Assembly: GCF_034808145.1 (NCBI RefSeq)
Contig: NZ_JAXHGM010000014.1
Location: forward strand, 26,049 to 90,048
Length of the DNA: 64,000 nt
Origin: Halorubellus sp034808145
GTDB taxonomy: Archaea > Halobacteriota > Halobacteria > Halobacteriales > Natrialbaceae
Direction of reading: 5' to 3'
In this document: positions 53,174 to 61,913 of the stretch, one piece after another
How the letters are laid out: each line of letters opens with the position of its first letter
How positions within the stretch are numbered: position 1 is the first letter of the stretch
The notes under the pieces: generated by a model
The model's database searches: none
Told to the model about the DNA's origin: nothing
Seen by the model: the letters and a program-made list of their open reading frames with translations, nothing else
Program-made: the position numbers and the translations under genes

Positions 53174-54751
53174 TCAGACATACGCCGACACCTCCTCCTG
53201 CAGCGTCTCGTGGGCCAACGCCAGCGCGTCGCGCTTCCCCTCGACCGCCGCCTCGTCACTCGCCAGCGACTCCGCCGCCGACGTCACCCCCGACGCCACC
53301 GCCGCCGGCGCCGGCCCACCGACCGAATCGCGCATCGCGACGTTCGACTCGGGGTCGAGCGCGTTCGCGACCGTCGACTCGTCCACGAACGCGTCCATCG
53401 GCTCGCCGAGGACGTCCTCGACGACCGCCGCGATGGTCTCGACGCTCGGCGCCGACCCGTCCGCCCGCTCGCTCGCCGTCGCCAGCACCTCGTGCGCCTG
53501 GCGGAACGGCACGTCCGCCATCGCGAGCACGTCCGCGACCGCCGTCGCCGTCGCGAAGCCCTCGCCAGCGGCGTCGGCGAGCGCGTCCGCGGGCCACTCC
53601 GCGGTCGCCACCGCACCCGCCGCGACCGTCGTCGCCTCGGTGACCGCATCCACGGTCGACCAGACGTGCGGCGTCGCCGACTGCAGGTCGCGGTTGTACG
53701 CCCGCGGCAAGCCCTTCAACGTCGACAGCAGGCCGTTCAGGCCCGCGCTCGCGTCGCCCGCGGTCGCGCGAACGAGCTCCAACGTGTCCGGGTTCTTCTT
53801 CTGGGGCATGATGGACGACGTCGACGAGTACGCGTCGTCGAGCTCGACGAACCCGCGGTTCGAGAAGACCACGAGGTCCTCCGCGAGCCCCGACAGGTGC
53901 GTCGCGACGCTCGCCAGCGCGCTCGCGACCTCGACGAGGTGGTCGCGCGCCGCGACCGCGTCCGTCGCGTTCTCCACGACCCCCGAGAACCCCAGCAGTT
54001 CCGCGGTCCGGTCGCGGTCCACGTCGAACGGCGTCCCCGCGAACGCCGCCGCCCCGAGCGGCGACTCGTTCACGCGCTCGTAGGCGGAAAGCAGGCGGTC
54101 GGCGTCGCGGGAGAGCGCGCCAGCGTACGAGAGCGCCCAGTGCCCGACCGTCGTCGGCTGCGCCGGCTGCAGGTGCGTGTACCCCGGCATCAGCGTCTCC
54201 GCCTCCGCCTCGGCGACCGCCACGAGCGCCGCACGCGCGTCGTTCACCGCATCGAGCGCGGAAAGCACGTCCTCGCGAAGCCGATAGCGGATACAGGTCG
54301 CGACCTCGTCGTTCCGCGACCGCGCCGTGTGCATCTTCCCGCCGACGTCGCCCGCGATCGCGATGACCTTCGACTCGATGGCCTCGTGGACGTCCTCGCC
54401 GTCGGGCAGCCCCTTGTGCTCCTCGACCTCCACGACGTTCAACGCTTGGAGGAGCCGTCCGGCCTCGTCGCCGTCGACGATTCCCTGCTCCGCGAGCATC
54501 ACCACGTGCGCGCGGTCGACCGCGAGGTCCGCCTCGAAGATGCGTTCGTCCGCCGCCATCGACGACAGGAACCCGCGCGCCGGCCCGCCACTGAAACGCT
54601 CGCCGCGGACCGCCGTCCCGCCGTCCGTCGCACTCGACGCGGCCCCGTCGACCGCGCCGCCGTCATCGACGTCCCCGCCGAAGGCGCTCCCGGAGCCATC
54701 GCTGCCGTCACCGGTCGTCTTCGCCGTGCGGTTGTCGCGGAACTCCGTCAT
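53174..54751 (-). CDS. argH: Argininosuccinate lyase
   Basis: A 525-aa enzyme that splits argininosuccinate to arginine and fumarate. Visible: KMHTARSRNDEVATCIRYRL, GYTHLQPAQPTTVGHWALSY, TPFDVDRDRTAELLGFSG and the signature SSIMPQKKNPDTLELVRATA. The N-terminus is extended by an acidic Gly/Ser/Asp region (~9-50) before GPARGFLSSMAADERIFEAD, making it ~35 residues longer than common ArgH. ATG 54751 overlaps the argG stop (TGATG). Confidence 0.95.
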   Translation of the reverse strand: MTEFRDNRTAKTTGDGSDGSGSAFGGDVDDGGAVDGAASSATDGGTAVRGERFSGGPARGFLSSMAADERIFEADLAVDRAHVVMLAEQGIVDGDEAGRLLQALNVVEVEEHKGLPDGEDVHEAIESKVIAIAGDVGGKMHTARSRNDEVATCIRYRLREDVLSALDAVNDARAALVAVAEAEAETLMPGYTHLQPAQPTTVGHWALSYAGALSRDADRLLSAYERVNESPLGAAAFAGTPFDVDRDRTAELLGFSGVVENATDAVAARDHLVEVASALASVATHLSGLAEDLVVFSNRGFVELDDAYSSTSSIMPQKKNPDTLELVRATAGDASAGLNGLLSTLKGLPRAYNRDLQSATPHVWSTVDAVTEATTVAAGAVATAEWPADALADAAGEGFATATAVADVLAMADVPFRQAHEVLATASERADGSAPSVETIAAVVEDVLGEPMDAFVDESTVANALDPESNVAMRDSVGGPAPAAVASGVTSAAESLASDEAAVEGKRDALALAHETLQEEVSAYV

Positions 54752-56163
54752 CAGTCGTCGGCCGTGAGCGTCGTCTCGTCCGTCGACTCCTCGCTCTCGC
54801 TCGTCGCCGACCCCGAGTTCGCGAGGCGGTCCTGGAACCCGTGGTACTTCGCGACGCCCGTCGCGTCCGCCTGCTCGATCCCGTCGACGGTCGACGTGTC
54901 GAACGACGCCGCGGACTCCGAGTACACCGCGTGCTCGCTGTCGCGACCGACCGCACGCGCCTGCCCGGCCGCGAGCTTCACCGTCACCGTCCCCTCGGTC
55001 TTCGCGTTCACGACGTCGAGGAACCCGCCCAGCGCCTTCGAGAGCGGCGAGTAGACGAGACCCTCGTAGGCTTTCTGCCCCCACTCGTCGTCCACGGTCG
55101 CCTTGAAGTCGCGCTCGTCCTTCGTCAGGACGAGCCCCTCCAGGGACTCGTGAGCCGCGTGCAACACGGTGGCCGCGGGATGCTCGTAGTTCTCGCGGAC
55201 CTTCAGGCCGAGCATGCGGTCCTCCATCATGTCCGTGCGACCGACGCCGTACGCGCCGGCGAGCGCGTTCAGGAACTCGGTCACGGCGACGGGCTCGCCC
55301 GTCGCGACCGCCGTCGTCGCCTCGTCCGCATCGGCCGCGGTCGTCACCGCATCCGCGGCCGCGTCCTGCACGGACTCGGGGCCCTCGAGCACCGAGACGC
55401 CCGTCGGCAGGCCGTTCGCGAACCCGATCTGGACGAGCGTCGGCTCCGTCACCTCTCCGGGCTCGGCCGTCCAATCGTAGATGTCCTCCGGCGGCACGTA
55501 CGCCGGGTCCTCGAGGTCCTTCCCCTCGACCGAACGACTCCAGAGGTTCGTGTCGATACTCCAGTCGCCCTCGTTCCCGCCCTCCACGGGCAGGTCGAGC
55601 TCCGCCGCGTACGCCTGCTCGAACTCGCGCGTCAACCCGAGCTCGCGGACCGGCGCGATGACCGCCATGTCCGTGTCGCGCCACACCGCCTCGAAACGCA
55701 ACTGGTCGTTCCCCTTCCCCGTACAGCCGTGCGCGACCGCGTCCGCGCCGACGTCCGCGGCGACCTCCGCGATGGCCTCCGCGATCACCGGACGCGCGAG
55801 CGCGGTCCCGAGCGGATACCCCTGGTAGGTCGCGTTCGCCGTCACGGACTCGAAGCAGAGGTCCGCGAACTCGCTCTTCGCGTCCACCACGTGATGCTCC
55901 AGGTCGAGCGCCGCGGCGGTCTCCTCCGCCTCGACGAACTCCGCCTGGGGCTGTCCGACGTCGACCGTGACGCCGACGACCTCGTCGTACCCGTAGAGGT
56001 CCTCCAGGAGCGGGACGCAGACCGTCGTGTCGAGCCCGCCCGAGAACGCGAGCGCGACCGTCCCGCCGTCTACCGTCTCGACGTGCGTCGTGTCGAGGTT
56101 CGCTTCCGCGTACTGTGCGCCGTTAGCTGCCGTGTCACCGTGCGTGGTATCGTCGTGTGTCAT
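54751..56163 (-). CDS. argG: Argininosuccinate synthase
   Basis: A 470-aa ATP-dependent ligase of citrulline and aspartate. The PP-loop reads VALAFSGGLDTTVCVPLLED; then GVTVDVGQPQAEFVEAEETA, VAHGCTGKGNDQLRFEAVWR, EGKDLEDPAYVPPEDIYDWT and EDRMLGLKVRENYEHPAATV. An acidic/Ala-rich insertion (~285-310, AADAVTTAADADEATTAVA) and a Ser/Glu-rich C-terminal tail are extra to bacterial ArgG (~400-445 aa). ATG 56163; first gene of the whole cluster on the minus strand, and coupled to argH. Confidence 0.95.
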   Translation of the reverse strand: MTHDDTTHGDTAANGAQYAEANLDTTHVETVDGGTVALAFSGGLDTTVCVPLLEDLYGYDEVVGVTVDVGQPQAEFVEAEETAAALDLEHHVVDAKSEFADLCFESVTANATYQGYPLGTALARPVIAEAIAEVAADVGADAVAHGCTGKGNDQLRFEAVWRDTDMAVIAPVRELGLTREFEQAYAAELDLPVEGGNEGDWSIDTNLWSRSVEGKDLEDPAYVPPEDIYDWTAEPGEVTEPTLVQIGFANGLPTGVSVLEGPESVQDAAADAVTTAADADEATTAVATGEPVAVTEFLNALAGAYGVGRTDMMEDRMLGLKVRENYEHPAATVLHAAHESLEGLVLTKDERDFKATVDDEWGQKAYEGLVYSPLSKALGGFLDVVNAKTEGTVTVKLAAGQARAVGRDSEHAVYSESAASFDTSTVDGIEQADATGVAKYHGFQDRLANSGSATSESEESTDETTLTADD

Positions 56164-56475
56164 CTGGTGTCTATGTGCGTGACGGCGGAACCGCCGCCGT
56201 CGAAGTGGTCGAAATACAGTGCGCCGCGATCGAGGAAGTAGTGAATGTGGCCCTAACGGGCCGGTCGCGGCGTTCGAAGGGACACGGCAGCACCGCTCGC
56301 GGAGACCGCGAACGCGAACGTACGGTGCTGAACCATCGTGAAGATACCTACCGTGTACATACTACTAAAGCTTGGCGGGCCGGCAAGGCTTGACCACTAC
56401 GCGCGGCTGATAACTCGTCACACACTACCGCGATTTTGCCGGGTCTTTAAGCCGATAGCCCCAGTGAGACCGCAT
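56164..56475. promoter_or_regulatory. Divergent promoter region of argG and the small membrane protein
   Basis: This 312-bp stretch has no protein-like frame. For the plus strand TCTTTAAG (56443-56450) lies ~29 bp ahead of ATG 56476, suitable for a leaderless start. For argG a TATA-like TGTATTT (minus strand, ~56209-56215) is possible. Near 56280-56360 GTACGGT/ACCGTGTAC forms an interrupted inverted repeat that could be an operator. No RNA gene was recognised. Confidence 0.45.
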
Positions 56476-56670
56476 ATGCTCGATAATCACGCCGGTATCG
56501 AGGTCGAGGACCTCCTCAAGATCGTCCTCGTCCTCGTCGTCGTCTGGATCGTCCTCGAGATACTCGGGATGATACTCGGCACCATCGGCTGGCTGCTCGG
56601 CCCCCTCCAGCCGCTGCTCGGGCTCGTCATCCTCGCACTCATCGTCCTCTGGCTCCTCGACCGCCTCTGA
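56476..56670 (+). CDS. Small membrane protein, two helices (DUF7554-like)
   Basis: A 64-aa protein from ATG 56476 (MLDNHAGIEVEDLLKIVLVL). Two hydrophobic helices fill it: VLVLVVVWIVLEILGMILGT and LLGLVILALIVLWLLDRL, joined by GWLLGPLQP. From memory this resembles a haloarchaeal DUF7554-type family. Ala-poor, Leu/Val/Ile-rich composition is unlike the shadows around it. Role unknown. Confidence 0.8.
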   Translation: MLDNHAGIEVEDLLKIVLVLVVVWIVLEILGMILGTIGWLLGPLQPLLGLVILALIVLWLLDRL

Positions 56671-56708
56671 GCGAGGCGCTTACACGCCTCGACGTCCACC
56701 AGGCGGAC

Positions 56709-57215
56709 GTGTACAGCCTGAACGCTCCCGTCCCGGGACAGGTGCGCCGGCTCGCGAGCGACCTCCACCCCCAGCTCGTCGACTTCGCCCAGTACCCGAG
56801 CGACCACACGCTCCTCGCGAAACGCCTCGACGCCAGCACGCCCAGCGACCGTCACCGCGTCCAACGCCGGGTCCGCGACGCACTCAGCGGCCTCCCGCCG
56901 TTCGCCGTCCGCATCGACGACGTCGACCACTTCGCGAACCCGACCTCGGGCACCGGCCCCGTCGTCTACCTCACCGTCGACTCGCCCGGCCTCCGAGACG
57001 TACACGACCGCCTCGTCGACGAACTCGGGAGCATCGACGGCCTCGGCGGCGACGACTACGTCCCCCACATCACGCTCGCACGCGACGGCCCACAGGCCGC
57101 CGCCGAACGCGCCGCGACCATCGACGTCGACCCCATCGAGTGGACCGTCGAACGCCTCGAGTTCTACGACGCCCACCTCGAAGAACCAGCCGGCGAGATA
57201 CGTCTCCCCGCCTGA
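56709..57215 (+). CDS. 2H phosphoesterase (2'-5' RNA ligase-like)
   Basis: A 168-aa protein from GTG 56709 (VYSLNAPVPGQVRRLASDLH). The two-histidine fold shows QYPSDHTLLAKRL as the first His site and YVPHITLARDGPQ as the second (HIT-L, canonical). The first site is HTL rather than HxT/S, a variation also seen in some haloarchaeal relatives. Likely acts on 2',3'-cyclic phosphate or 2'-5' linked RNA; the physiological substrate is unknown. Starts ~40 bp after the small membrane protein gene. Confidence 0.85.
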   Translation: MYSLNAPVPGQVRRLASDLHPQLVDFAQYPSDHTLLAKRLDASTPSDRHRVQRRVRDALSGLPPFAVRIDDVDHFANPTSGTGPVVYLTVDSPGLRDVHDRLVDELGSIDGLGGDDYVPHITLARDGPQAAAERAATIDVDPIEWTVERLEFYDAHLEEPAGEIRLPA

Positions 57216-57253
57216 CCGGGCACGGCCGCGCGGCCACCTCCACCCGCTCGCGG

Positions 57254-58267
57254 TCAGAACAGGTGTTCTCGGAGGAACGCGCGCTGCCGGCGCTCGTACC
57301 GCTTCCCCCAGTCGCCCGCGTACGGCGTGACGTGCCCGCCGCCCTCGCCGGTCACGAGCGACACCGACGCCCCCGCGTCCGAAGCCGCCTCCACGTACCG
57401 CTCGGCCTGCTCGTAGGGAACGACGCGGTCCGCCGTCCCGTGGTAGACGAGCGCCGGCGCGTCCCCCGCGTCCAGGTACGTGACCGGCGACGCCCGCGTC
57501 CGCTGGGGCTCGCACTCGCGGTCCTCGCACCCGAGGAACCGGCGGACGAGCGCCCCGCCCACACCGCCCCCGTCGACCCCGAAGTCGTACACGCCGCTCA
57601 CCGACACCACGCACGACGCGCGCGCACCGCTGACGGACACGCCAGCAGGCCTGAACGTCGCGACGTCCGGCGCCGCCGCAACCAGCGTCGACAGGTGTCC
57701 GCCCGCCGACTCGCCCGTCACCCCCACGCGGTCCGGGTCCACGCCGAGCTCCGTTGCGTGCTCGCGACACCACGCCAGCGCCGCGACCACGTCCCGCACC
57801 GGCTTCGGGTACGACGCCGTCCCGCTCAACCGGTACCCGACCGACGCGAACGCCGCCCCCGAATCCAGCGGCACGCGCGCGAACCGCCCACCGCCCTTCG
57901 ACCCGAACGCCCACGCCCCACCGTGGACGTGCACCACGAGCGGCACCCGCCCCTCCGCGTCACGCGGCCGATAATAATCCAGCCGCAGCCGGCCGTGCTC
58001 GGTGTCGCGGAACGGCACGTCCCGGTAGACCACCGCCAGCTCCGTCTCCTCGTCCGGCGCGCCGAGCACCCCATCGTCCGTTGCAGTCGTCGCCCCCGCG
58101 GTCGTCGCGGTCTCGGTGTCGACGACCGCGGTCGTCAGCGCCGTCGTCGTCGCCCCGGTCGCGGCGCGGTCCGTCGACTCCCCCTCCGTACACCCCGCTA
58201 GCGCGACGCCGCCGGCAGTCCCGGCGACCCCCAGCGCGCGCAACACCCGCCGTCGCGTCGAACGCAT
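57254..58267 (-). CDS. Secreted alpha/beta-hydrolase (esterase-like) lipoprotein
   Basis: A 337-aa exported hydrolase from ATG 58267. Tat signal and lipobox: MRSTRRRVLRALGVAGTAGG then VALAGC. A Thr/Ala-rich linker precedes the catalytic domain: oxyanion motif VVHVHGGAWAFGSKGG, nucleophile GVTGESAGGHLSTL, Asp in LVYHGTADRVVPYEQ and His in GEGGGHVTPY. This resembles BD-FAE/carboxylesterase-type esterases, with a predicted external location. Two Cys (FLGCEDRECEPQ) may form a disulfide. Confidence 0.87.
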   Translation of the reverse strand: MRSTRRRVLRALGVAGTAGGVALAGCTEGESTDRAATGATTTALTTAVVDTETATTAGATTATDDGVLGAPDEETELAVVYRDVPFRDTEHGRLRLDYYRPRDAEGRVPLVVHVHGGAWAFGSKGGGRFARVPLDSGAAFASVGYRLSGTASYPKPVRDVVAALAWCREHATELGVDPDRVGVTGESAGGHLSTLVAAAPDVATFRPAGVSVSGARASCVVSVSGVYDFGVDGGGVGGALVRRFLGCEDRECEPQRTRASPVTYLDAGDAPALVYHGTADRVVPYEQAERYVEAASDAGASVSLVTGEGGGHVTPYAGDWGKRYERRQRAFLREHLF

Positions 58268-58338
58268 TGTTCCACGCTACCGTACACGACAACAAAGGGC
58301 CTCGGGTCGCGGAACCCCCGAGAGACCACCACTCACCC

Positions 58339-58579
58339 ACCACCTTCTGTCGCCGGCTTCGCTGGCGCTCAGCCGGCGCAAAACGTGGGCGAAAAGTCGA
58401 AGACGGAAGTTCAAGGAGCAGGCGGACCGTCCGGGCCGTACGCGTCCATGTCCTGATGAGACCACCTTTTGTCGCCGGCTTCGCTGGCGCTCAGCCGGCG
58501 CAAAACGTGGGCGAAAAGTCGAGGACGGAAGTTCAAGGAGCAGGCGGACCGTCCGGGCCGTACGCGTCCATATCTTGGT
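58339..58579. repeat. 122-bp tandem duplication covering the helicase gene's 3' end and hairpin
   Basis: Copy 1 is 58339-58457 and copy 2 58461-58579, offset exactly 122 bp, with only about six base differences. Copy 2 contains the last ~16 codons and stop of the XPD-type helicase gene (58533) plus the hairpin that follows; copy 1 repeats the same tail (encoding DMDAYGPDGPPAP and a stop) and a second hairpin. Both hairpins are CGCCGGCT/AGCCGGCG (58351-58378; 58473-58500). Confidence 0.95.
58473..58500 (-). terminator. Hairpin after the helicase stop (duplicated at 58351-58378)
   Basis: CGCCGGCT and AGCCGGCG arms (8 bp) flank a 12-base loop, ~32 bp downstream of the helicase stop on the minus strand; TTTTCGCCC and TTTTG runs border it. 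The copy 122 bp further on would act as a backup or as a terminator towards the convergent esterase gene. Confidence 0.5.
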
Positions 58580-60743
58580 AGAAATTCAGCATCGCGAACT
58601 TCAGCTTCGTCGGCCCGATATCGACCATCTCCTCGCGCTCGTGCACCGGGAACGTATCGTGAACGCTGTACTTCCCCATCTCGTGCTCGCTCTTCGCCGT
58701 ATACCGCTCGTCGAGGAGGACGCGCACGCCGAAGTCGTCCGGCGACCGGATCACGCGCCCGAGCGCCTGCCGGGTCTTCCGGACCGTCGGAATCTCCACC
58801 GCGTACCGCCACCCGTCCTGCTCGGGGTCGCGGTTCCCGAACGCCTCCCCGTACGCCCGCTGAACCGCCTCCGCGCGGTCGTCCAGATGCGGATACGGCA
58901 CGCCGACGACCACGACCGACCGCGCATCGTCCCCGTCGAAACTCACGCCCTCCGCCAACGTCCCCCACAGCGAGGTGAGGAGGACCGCGTCCTCGTCGTT
59001 CGTGAACGCCGTCCGCGCATCCTCCGCACTCACCCCAGCCTCGTCCAGGTACACCGTCGAATCCACCTTCGGATGCTCGCGTAACCGCTGCGCGTACCGC
59101 TCGGCCTCCGCGTAATTCGGGAAGAACGCGAGCGTGTTCCCCGGCGTGAACCGCACCACGTCCGCGAGCGTCTCCCCGTACCGGTCCTGGACCGCCGACT
59201 TGTCGCGCTTGCTCGCGAACAACGCCGGCGTCCCCACCGCGAACGTCCGCCGGCGCTCGACCGGGAACGACAACCCGTACTCCATCTCCACCGGCGACTG
59301 GAGGCCGAGCACCTCGCCCGCGACACCGAACGGCTGCAAGGTCGCACTCATCAGGACGTTCGCGTGCGTCTCCCCGAACAACTCGCTCGTCACGTCCTGC
59401 GGGATGCACGTGTACAACTCCACGCGCCCGTACACGTCATCCGTCCCCTGGTCGCGCCGCACCGCCGCCACCGGGTACTTCCCCTGCTCCGTCGACTCCT
59501 GCATCCACGACCCCACGAACCGCGCCGCCGAAAGCGTCTGGCACTCCTGGCGCGTCGTCGCCTCCCCGCGCTTGTACGCCTCCTCGTACTCGTCGTCCAA
59601 CTCCTGGCCGAGCTGGACCGCCGCCTCCAGGTCCTGCTGGTAGCCCTTCCCCGTGTACCCCTGGAGGAACGCCATCGTGAGGTCGTCGCGACCGGCCTCG
59701 TTCGCGATGGTGACGTCCTCCCAGTCCTCCCCCACGCGCTCGCGCTCCCCGAACCCCATCGCGTCCTCGCAGGTCTCCACGAGCGCATCACGGAACGCCC
59801 CCAGGACGTTCGCCGCACGGTCCGCACGCGGGTCGTCGCTCTCCGCGCACTCCTCCAGCGCACTGTCGAGCGTCCGCTCCGTGAGCGTCCGCGTCGCGTG
59901 ATCGCGGGCAGCGTCCTCCACGTTATGGGCCTCGTCGAACACCGTGATGACCTCGCCCGGGTCACGACCCAGCCACCGGAAGAACTGCTCGCGGATCATC
60001 GGGTCCAGGAGGTGATGATAGTTCGCGACCACGAGGTCCACGCCCTCGATGCCCTCCTTCAACAGCTCGTACCCACAGAACCCCTGCGCGCCCGCGTGCT
60101 CGAATATCTCCTCCGGCGTCCGCACGTCCGAGAACAACCACTCGTAGAACGCGTCCGTGTTCGCAGTGAGGTTCTGTAAGTAGTGATCGCAGACGTTCGC
60201 GCCGTCCACGTCCTCGATCGCGCCCTGGAGCGACTGTATCTCGTTCACGACCGCCGCCCGCGCCTCCTGGGCCTCCTGCGCGGCCTGCGAGCCGTCGTCG
60301 CCCTCGCGGACCTCCTCGAGCAGTTCCTCCTGTCGTTCCTCGAGCTGCTCGACGTCCTCGCGCTTCTCCACGAGGTCGCGGGTCGTGTCCCGGAGCGCCT
60401 GGCACTCCTCGTAGCCGACGTCGATGTGGCACATCGACGCCTTCCCCTTGAACACGACCGCGCGGATCGCCTCCTCGCGCGTGACCGCGCTCGCCTCCGT
60501 GATGAACTGCCGCATCTGCTGGTGGACGTCCGTCGTGATGACGACCGTCTTCCCCGCGTCCCGCGCGTACTCGAGCGCCGGCACGAGCGCCGACAGCGTC
60601 TTCCCCGTCCCACACGCCCCCTCGAAGAGCACGTCCTGGCCGCGCGAGAGCGCATTGTGGATGCGGTCCATCGCCTCCCGCTGGTTCTCGTAGGGCTCGT
60701 CGTACGGGAAGAACCGCATGTACGCGTCCGTATCCGCAGTCAC
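58533..60743 (-). CDS. XPD/Rad3-type Fe-S DNA helicase
   Basis: A 736-aa superfamily 2 helicase from GTG 60743 (VTADTDAYMRFFPYDEPYEN), the closest of the three in this window to XPD/Rad3. Motifs: Walker A FEGACGTGKTLSALV; Fe-S Cys in SMCHIDVGYEECQALR, ANVCDHYLQNL and GFCGYELLKEG; DEAH box VFDEAHNVEDAARDH; VLMSATLQPFGVAGEVLGL; SLWGTLAEGVSFDGDDARSV; motif VI KTRQALGRVIRSPDDFG. A coiled-coil stretch (~130-165) is an addition in the Fe-S domain. It probably serves excision repair or transcription-coupled unwinding. Its 3' end is duplicated. Confidence 0.92.
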   Translation of the reverse strand: MTADTDAYMRFFPYDEPYENQREAMDRIHNALSRGQDVLFEGACGTGKTLSALVPALEYARDAGKTVVITTDVHQQMRQFITEASAVTREEAIRAVVFKGKASMCHIDVGYEECQALRDTTRDLVEKREDVEQLEERQEELLEEVREGDDGSQAAQEAQEARAAVVNEIQSLQGAIEDVDGANVCDHYLQNLTANTDAFYEWLFSDVRTPEEIFEHAGAQGFCGYELLKEGIEGVDLVVANYHHLLDPMIREQFFRWLGRDPGEVITVFDEAHNVEDAARDHATRTLTERTLDSALEECAESDDPRADRAANVLGAFRDALVETCEDAMGFGERERVGEDWEDVTIANEAGRDDLTMAFLQGYTGKGYQQDLEAAVQLGQELDDEYEEAYKRGEATTRQECQTLSAARFVGSWMQESTEQGKYPVAAVRRDQGTDDVYGRVELYTCIPQDVTSELFGETHANVLMSATLQPFGVAGEVLGLQSPVEMEYGLSFPVERRRTFAVGTPALFASKRDKSAVQDRYGETLADVVRFTPGNTLAFFPNYAEAERYAQRLREHPKVDSTVYLDEAGVSAEDARTAFTNDEDAVLLTSLWGTLAEGVSFDGDDARSVVVVGVPYPHLDDRAEAVQRAYGEAFGNRDPEQDGWRYAVEIPTVRKTRQALGRVIRSPDDFGVRVLLDERYTAKSEHEMGKYSVHDTFPVHEREEMVDIGPTKLKFAMLNFYQDMDAYGPDGPPAP

Positions 60744-60800
60744 ACCAACGCGTTGCGCGCAATCACGCAAAAGGGTTCGCCTCACTGGTCCCGGGAGCAT

Positions 60801-60847
60801 CCGGCGGCCGCTTGGCCGCCGGTTCCTGGCGGGTCGACCACGACCCG
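60801..60847 (-). terminator. Two consecutive hairpins after pyrD
   Basis: Hairpin 1 has perfect 9-bp arms CCGGCGGCC (60801-60809) and GGCCGCCGG (60814-60822) with a GCTT loop. Hairpin 2 has CGGGTCG (60830-60836), ACCA, CGACCCG (60841-60847). Both lie downstream of pyrD on the minus strand and upstream of the helicase start. Probable transcription end or RNA-stabilising structure. Confidence 0.55.
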
Positions 60848-60857
60848 TCGTGACCGA

Positions 60858-61913
60858 TTACAGGTCCGCGCCGACCGCGTCCTCGACGGTGTCGAATCCG
60901 TCGCGCTCCAGTAACTCGAGGAGGCCACGGTTGATGTCGCGTGCGAGCGTCGGCCCCTCGTACACGAGCGCCGTGTACAACTGGACGAGCGACGCTCCCG
61001 CACGAACCTTCGCGTACGCGCCTTCGGCGTCCGAGACCCCACCGACGCCGACCACGGGGACGTCCGTACGCTCCGCGACGAACCGCACCAGTCGCGTCGA
61101 CGCGTCCTCGACCGGCTTCCCCGACAACCCACCCGTCTCGCTCGCGTGCACACTCGAAAGCGACTCCGGGCGGTCCGTGGTCGTGTTCACCGCGACCACG
61201 CCATCCAGGTCGAACTCGTCGACGAGGTCGAGCGCGTCCTCGAGCGCCGGCTCGGGCAGGTCCGGCGAGAGCTTCACGAGGAGCGGACCCGCACCCGCGT
61301 CCACGAGCTCGCGGAAGATCGCCGCCAGCTCCGCCTTGTTCTGGAGGTCCCGGAACCCCTCCGAGTTCGGGCACGACACGTTCACCACGAAGAAATCACC
61401 GCCCTCGGCCACGCGCTCGTAGGTGTACCGGTAGTCGCCCGGTGCCTCGGCCATCGACGCGACCTCGGACTTCGCGAGGTTCACGCCAACCGGGACCGGT
61501 GCGGTCACGTCCTCGCGGAGCCGACGCCCCACCCGGTCCGCGCCCTCGTTGTTCAGGCCCATCCGGTTCACGATGGCTTCGTCCTCGCGCAACCGGAACA
61601 TCCGCGGACGCGGGTTCCCCGGCTGGGCCTCCGCAGTAACCCCACCGACCTCGACGAACCCGAACCCGAGCGACGCCAACCCACCGACGACCTCCGCGTT
61701 CTTGTCGAACCCAGCCGCCACACCGACCGGATTCGGGAACGACTCACCGAACGCCGTCACGCGCAACCGGTCGTCCTCGACCCGGAACCGCCGCTCCAGG
61801 AGCGACGCCATCGGCGTCTCATCGACCACGCGCAACGCCGACTTCCCCAAGCCGTGAGCCGTCTCCGTCGGCAGCGAGAACAACAGCGGCCGAACGGCGT
61901 CGTAGAGCGTCAT
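60858..61913 (-). CDS. pyrD: Dihydroorotate dehydrogenase, class 2 (membrane/quinone type)
   Basis: A 351-aa flavoprotein from ATG 61913 (preceded by an in-frame GTG). The N-terminal helical part LYDAVRPLLFSLPTETAHGL and the FMN site VGVAAGFDKNAEVVGGLASL are of class 2 type. The substrate and catalytic strand reads VVNVSCPNSEGFRDLQNKAE with Ser as base, followed by LVKLSPDLPEPALEDALDLV, and the C-terminal phosphate grip VVGVGGVSDAEGAYAKVRAG. Oxidises dihydroorotate to orotate in pyrimidine synthesis, using quinone. Apparently monocistronic. Confidence 0.95.
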   Translation of the reverse strand: MTLYDAVRPLLFSLPTETAHGLGKSALRVVDETPMASLLERRFRVEDDRLRVTAFGESFPNPVGVAAGFDKNAEVVGGLASLGFGFVEVGGVTAEAQPGNPRPRMFRLREDEAIVNRMGLNNEGADRVGRRLREDVTAPVPVGVNLAKSEVASMAEAPGDYRYTYERVAEGGDFFVVNVSCPNSEGFRDLQNKAELAAIFRELVDAGAGPLLVKLSPDLPEPALEDALDLVDEFDLDGVVAVNTTTDRPESLSSVHASETGGLSGKPVEDASTRLVRFVAERTDVPVVGVGGVSDAEGAYAKVRAGASLVQLYTALVYEGPTLARDINRGLLELLERDGFDTVEDAVGADL

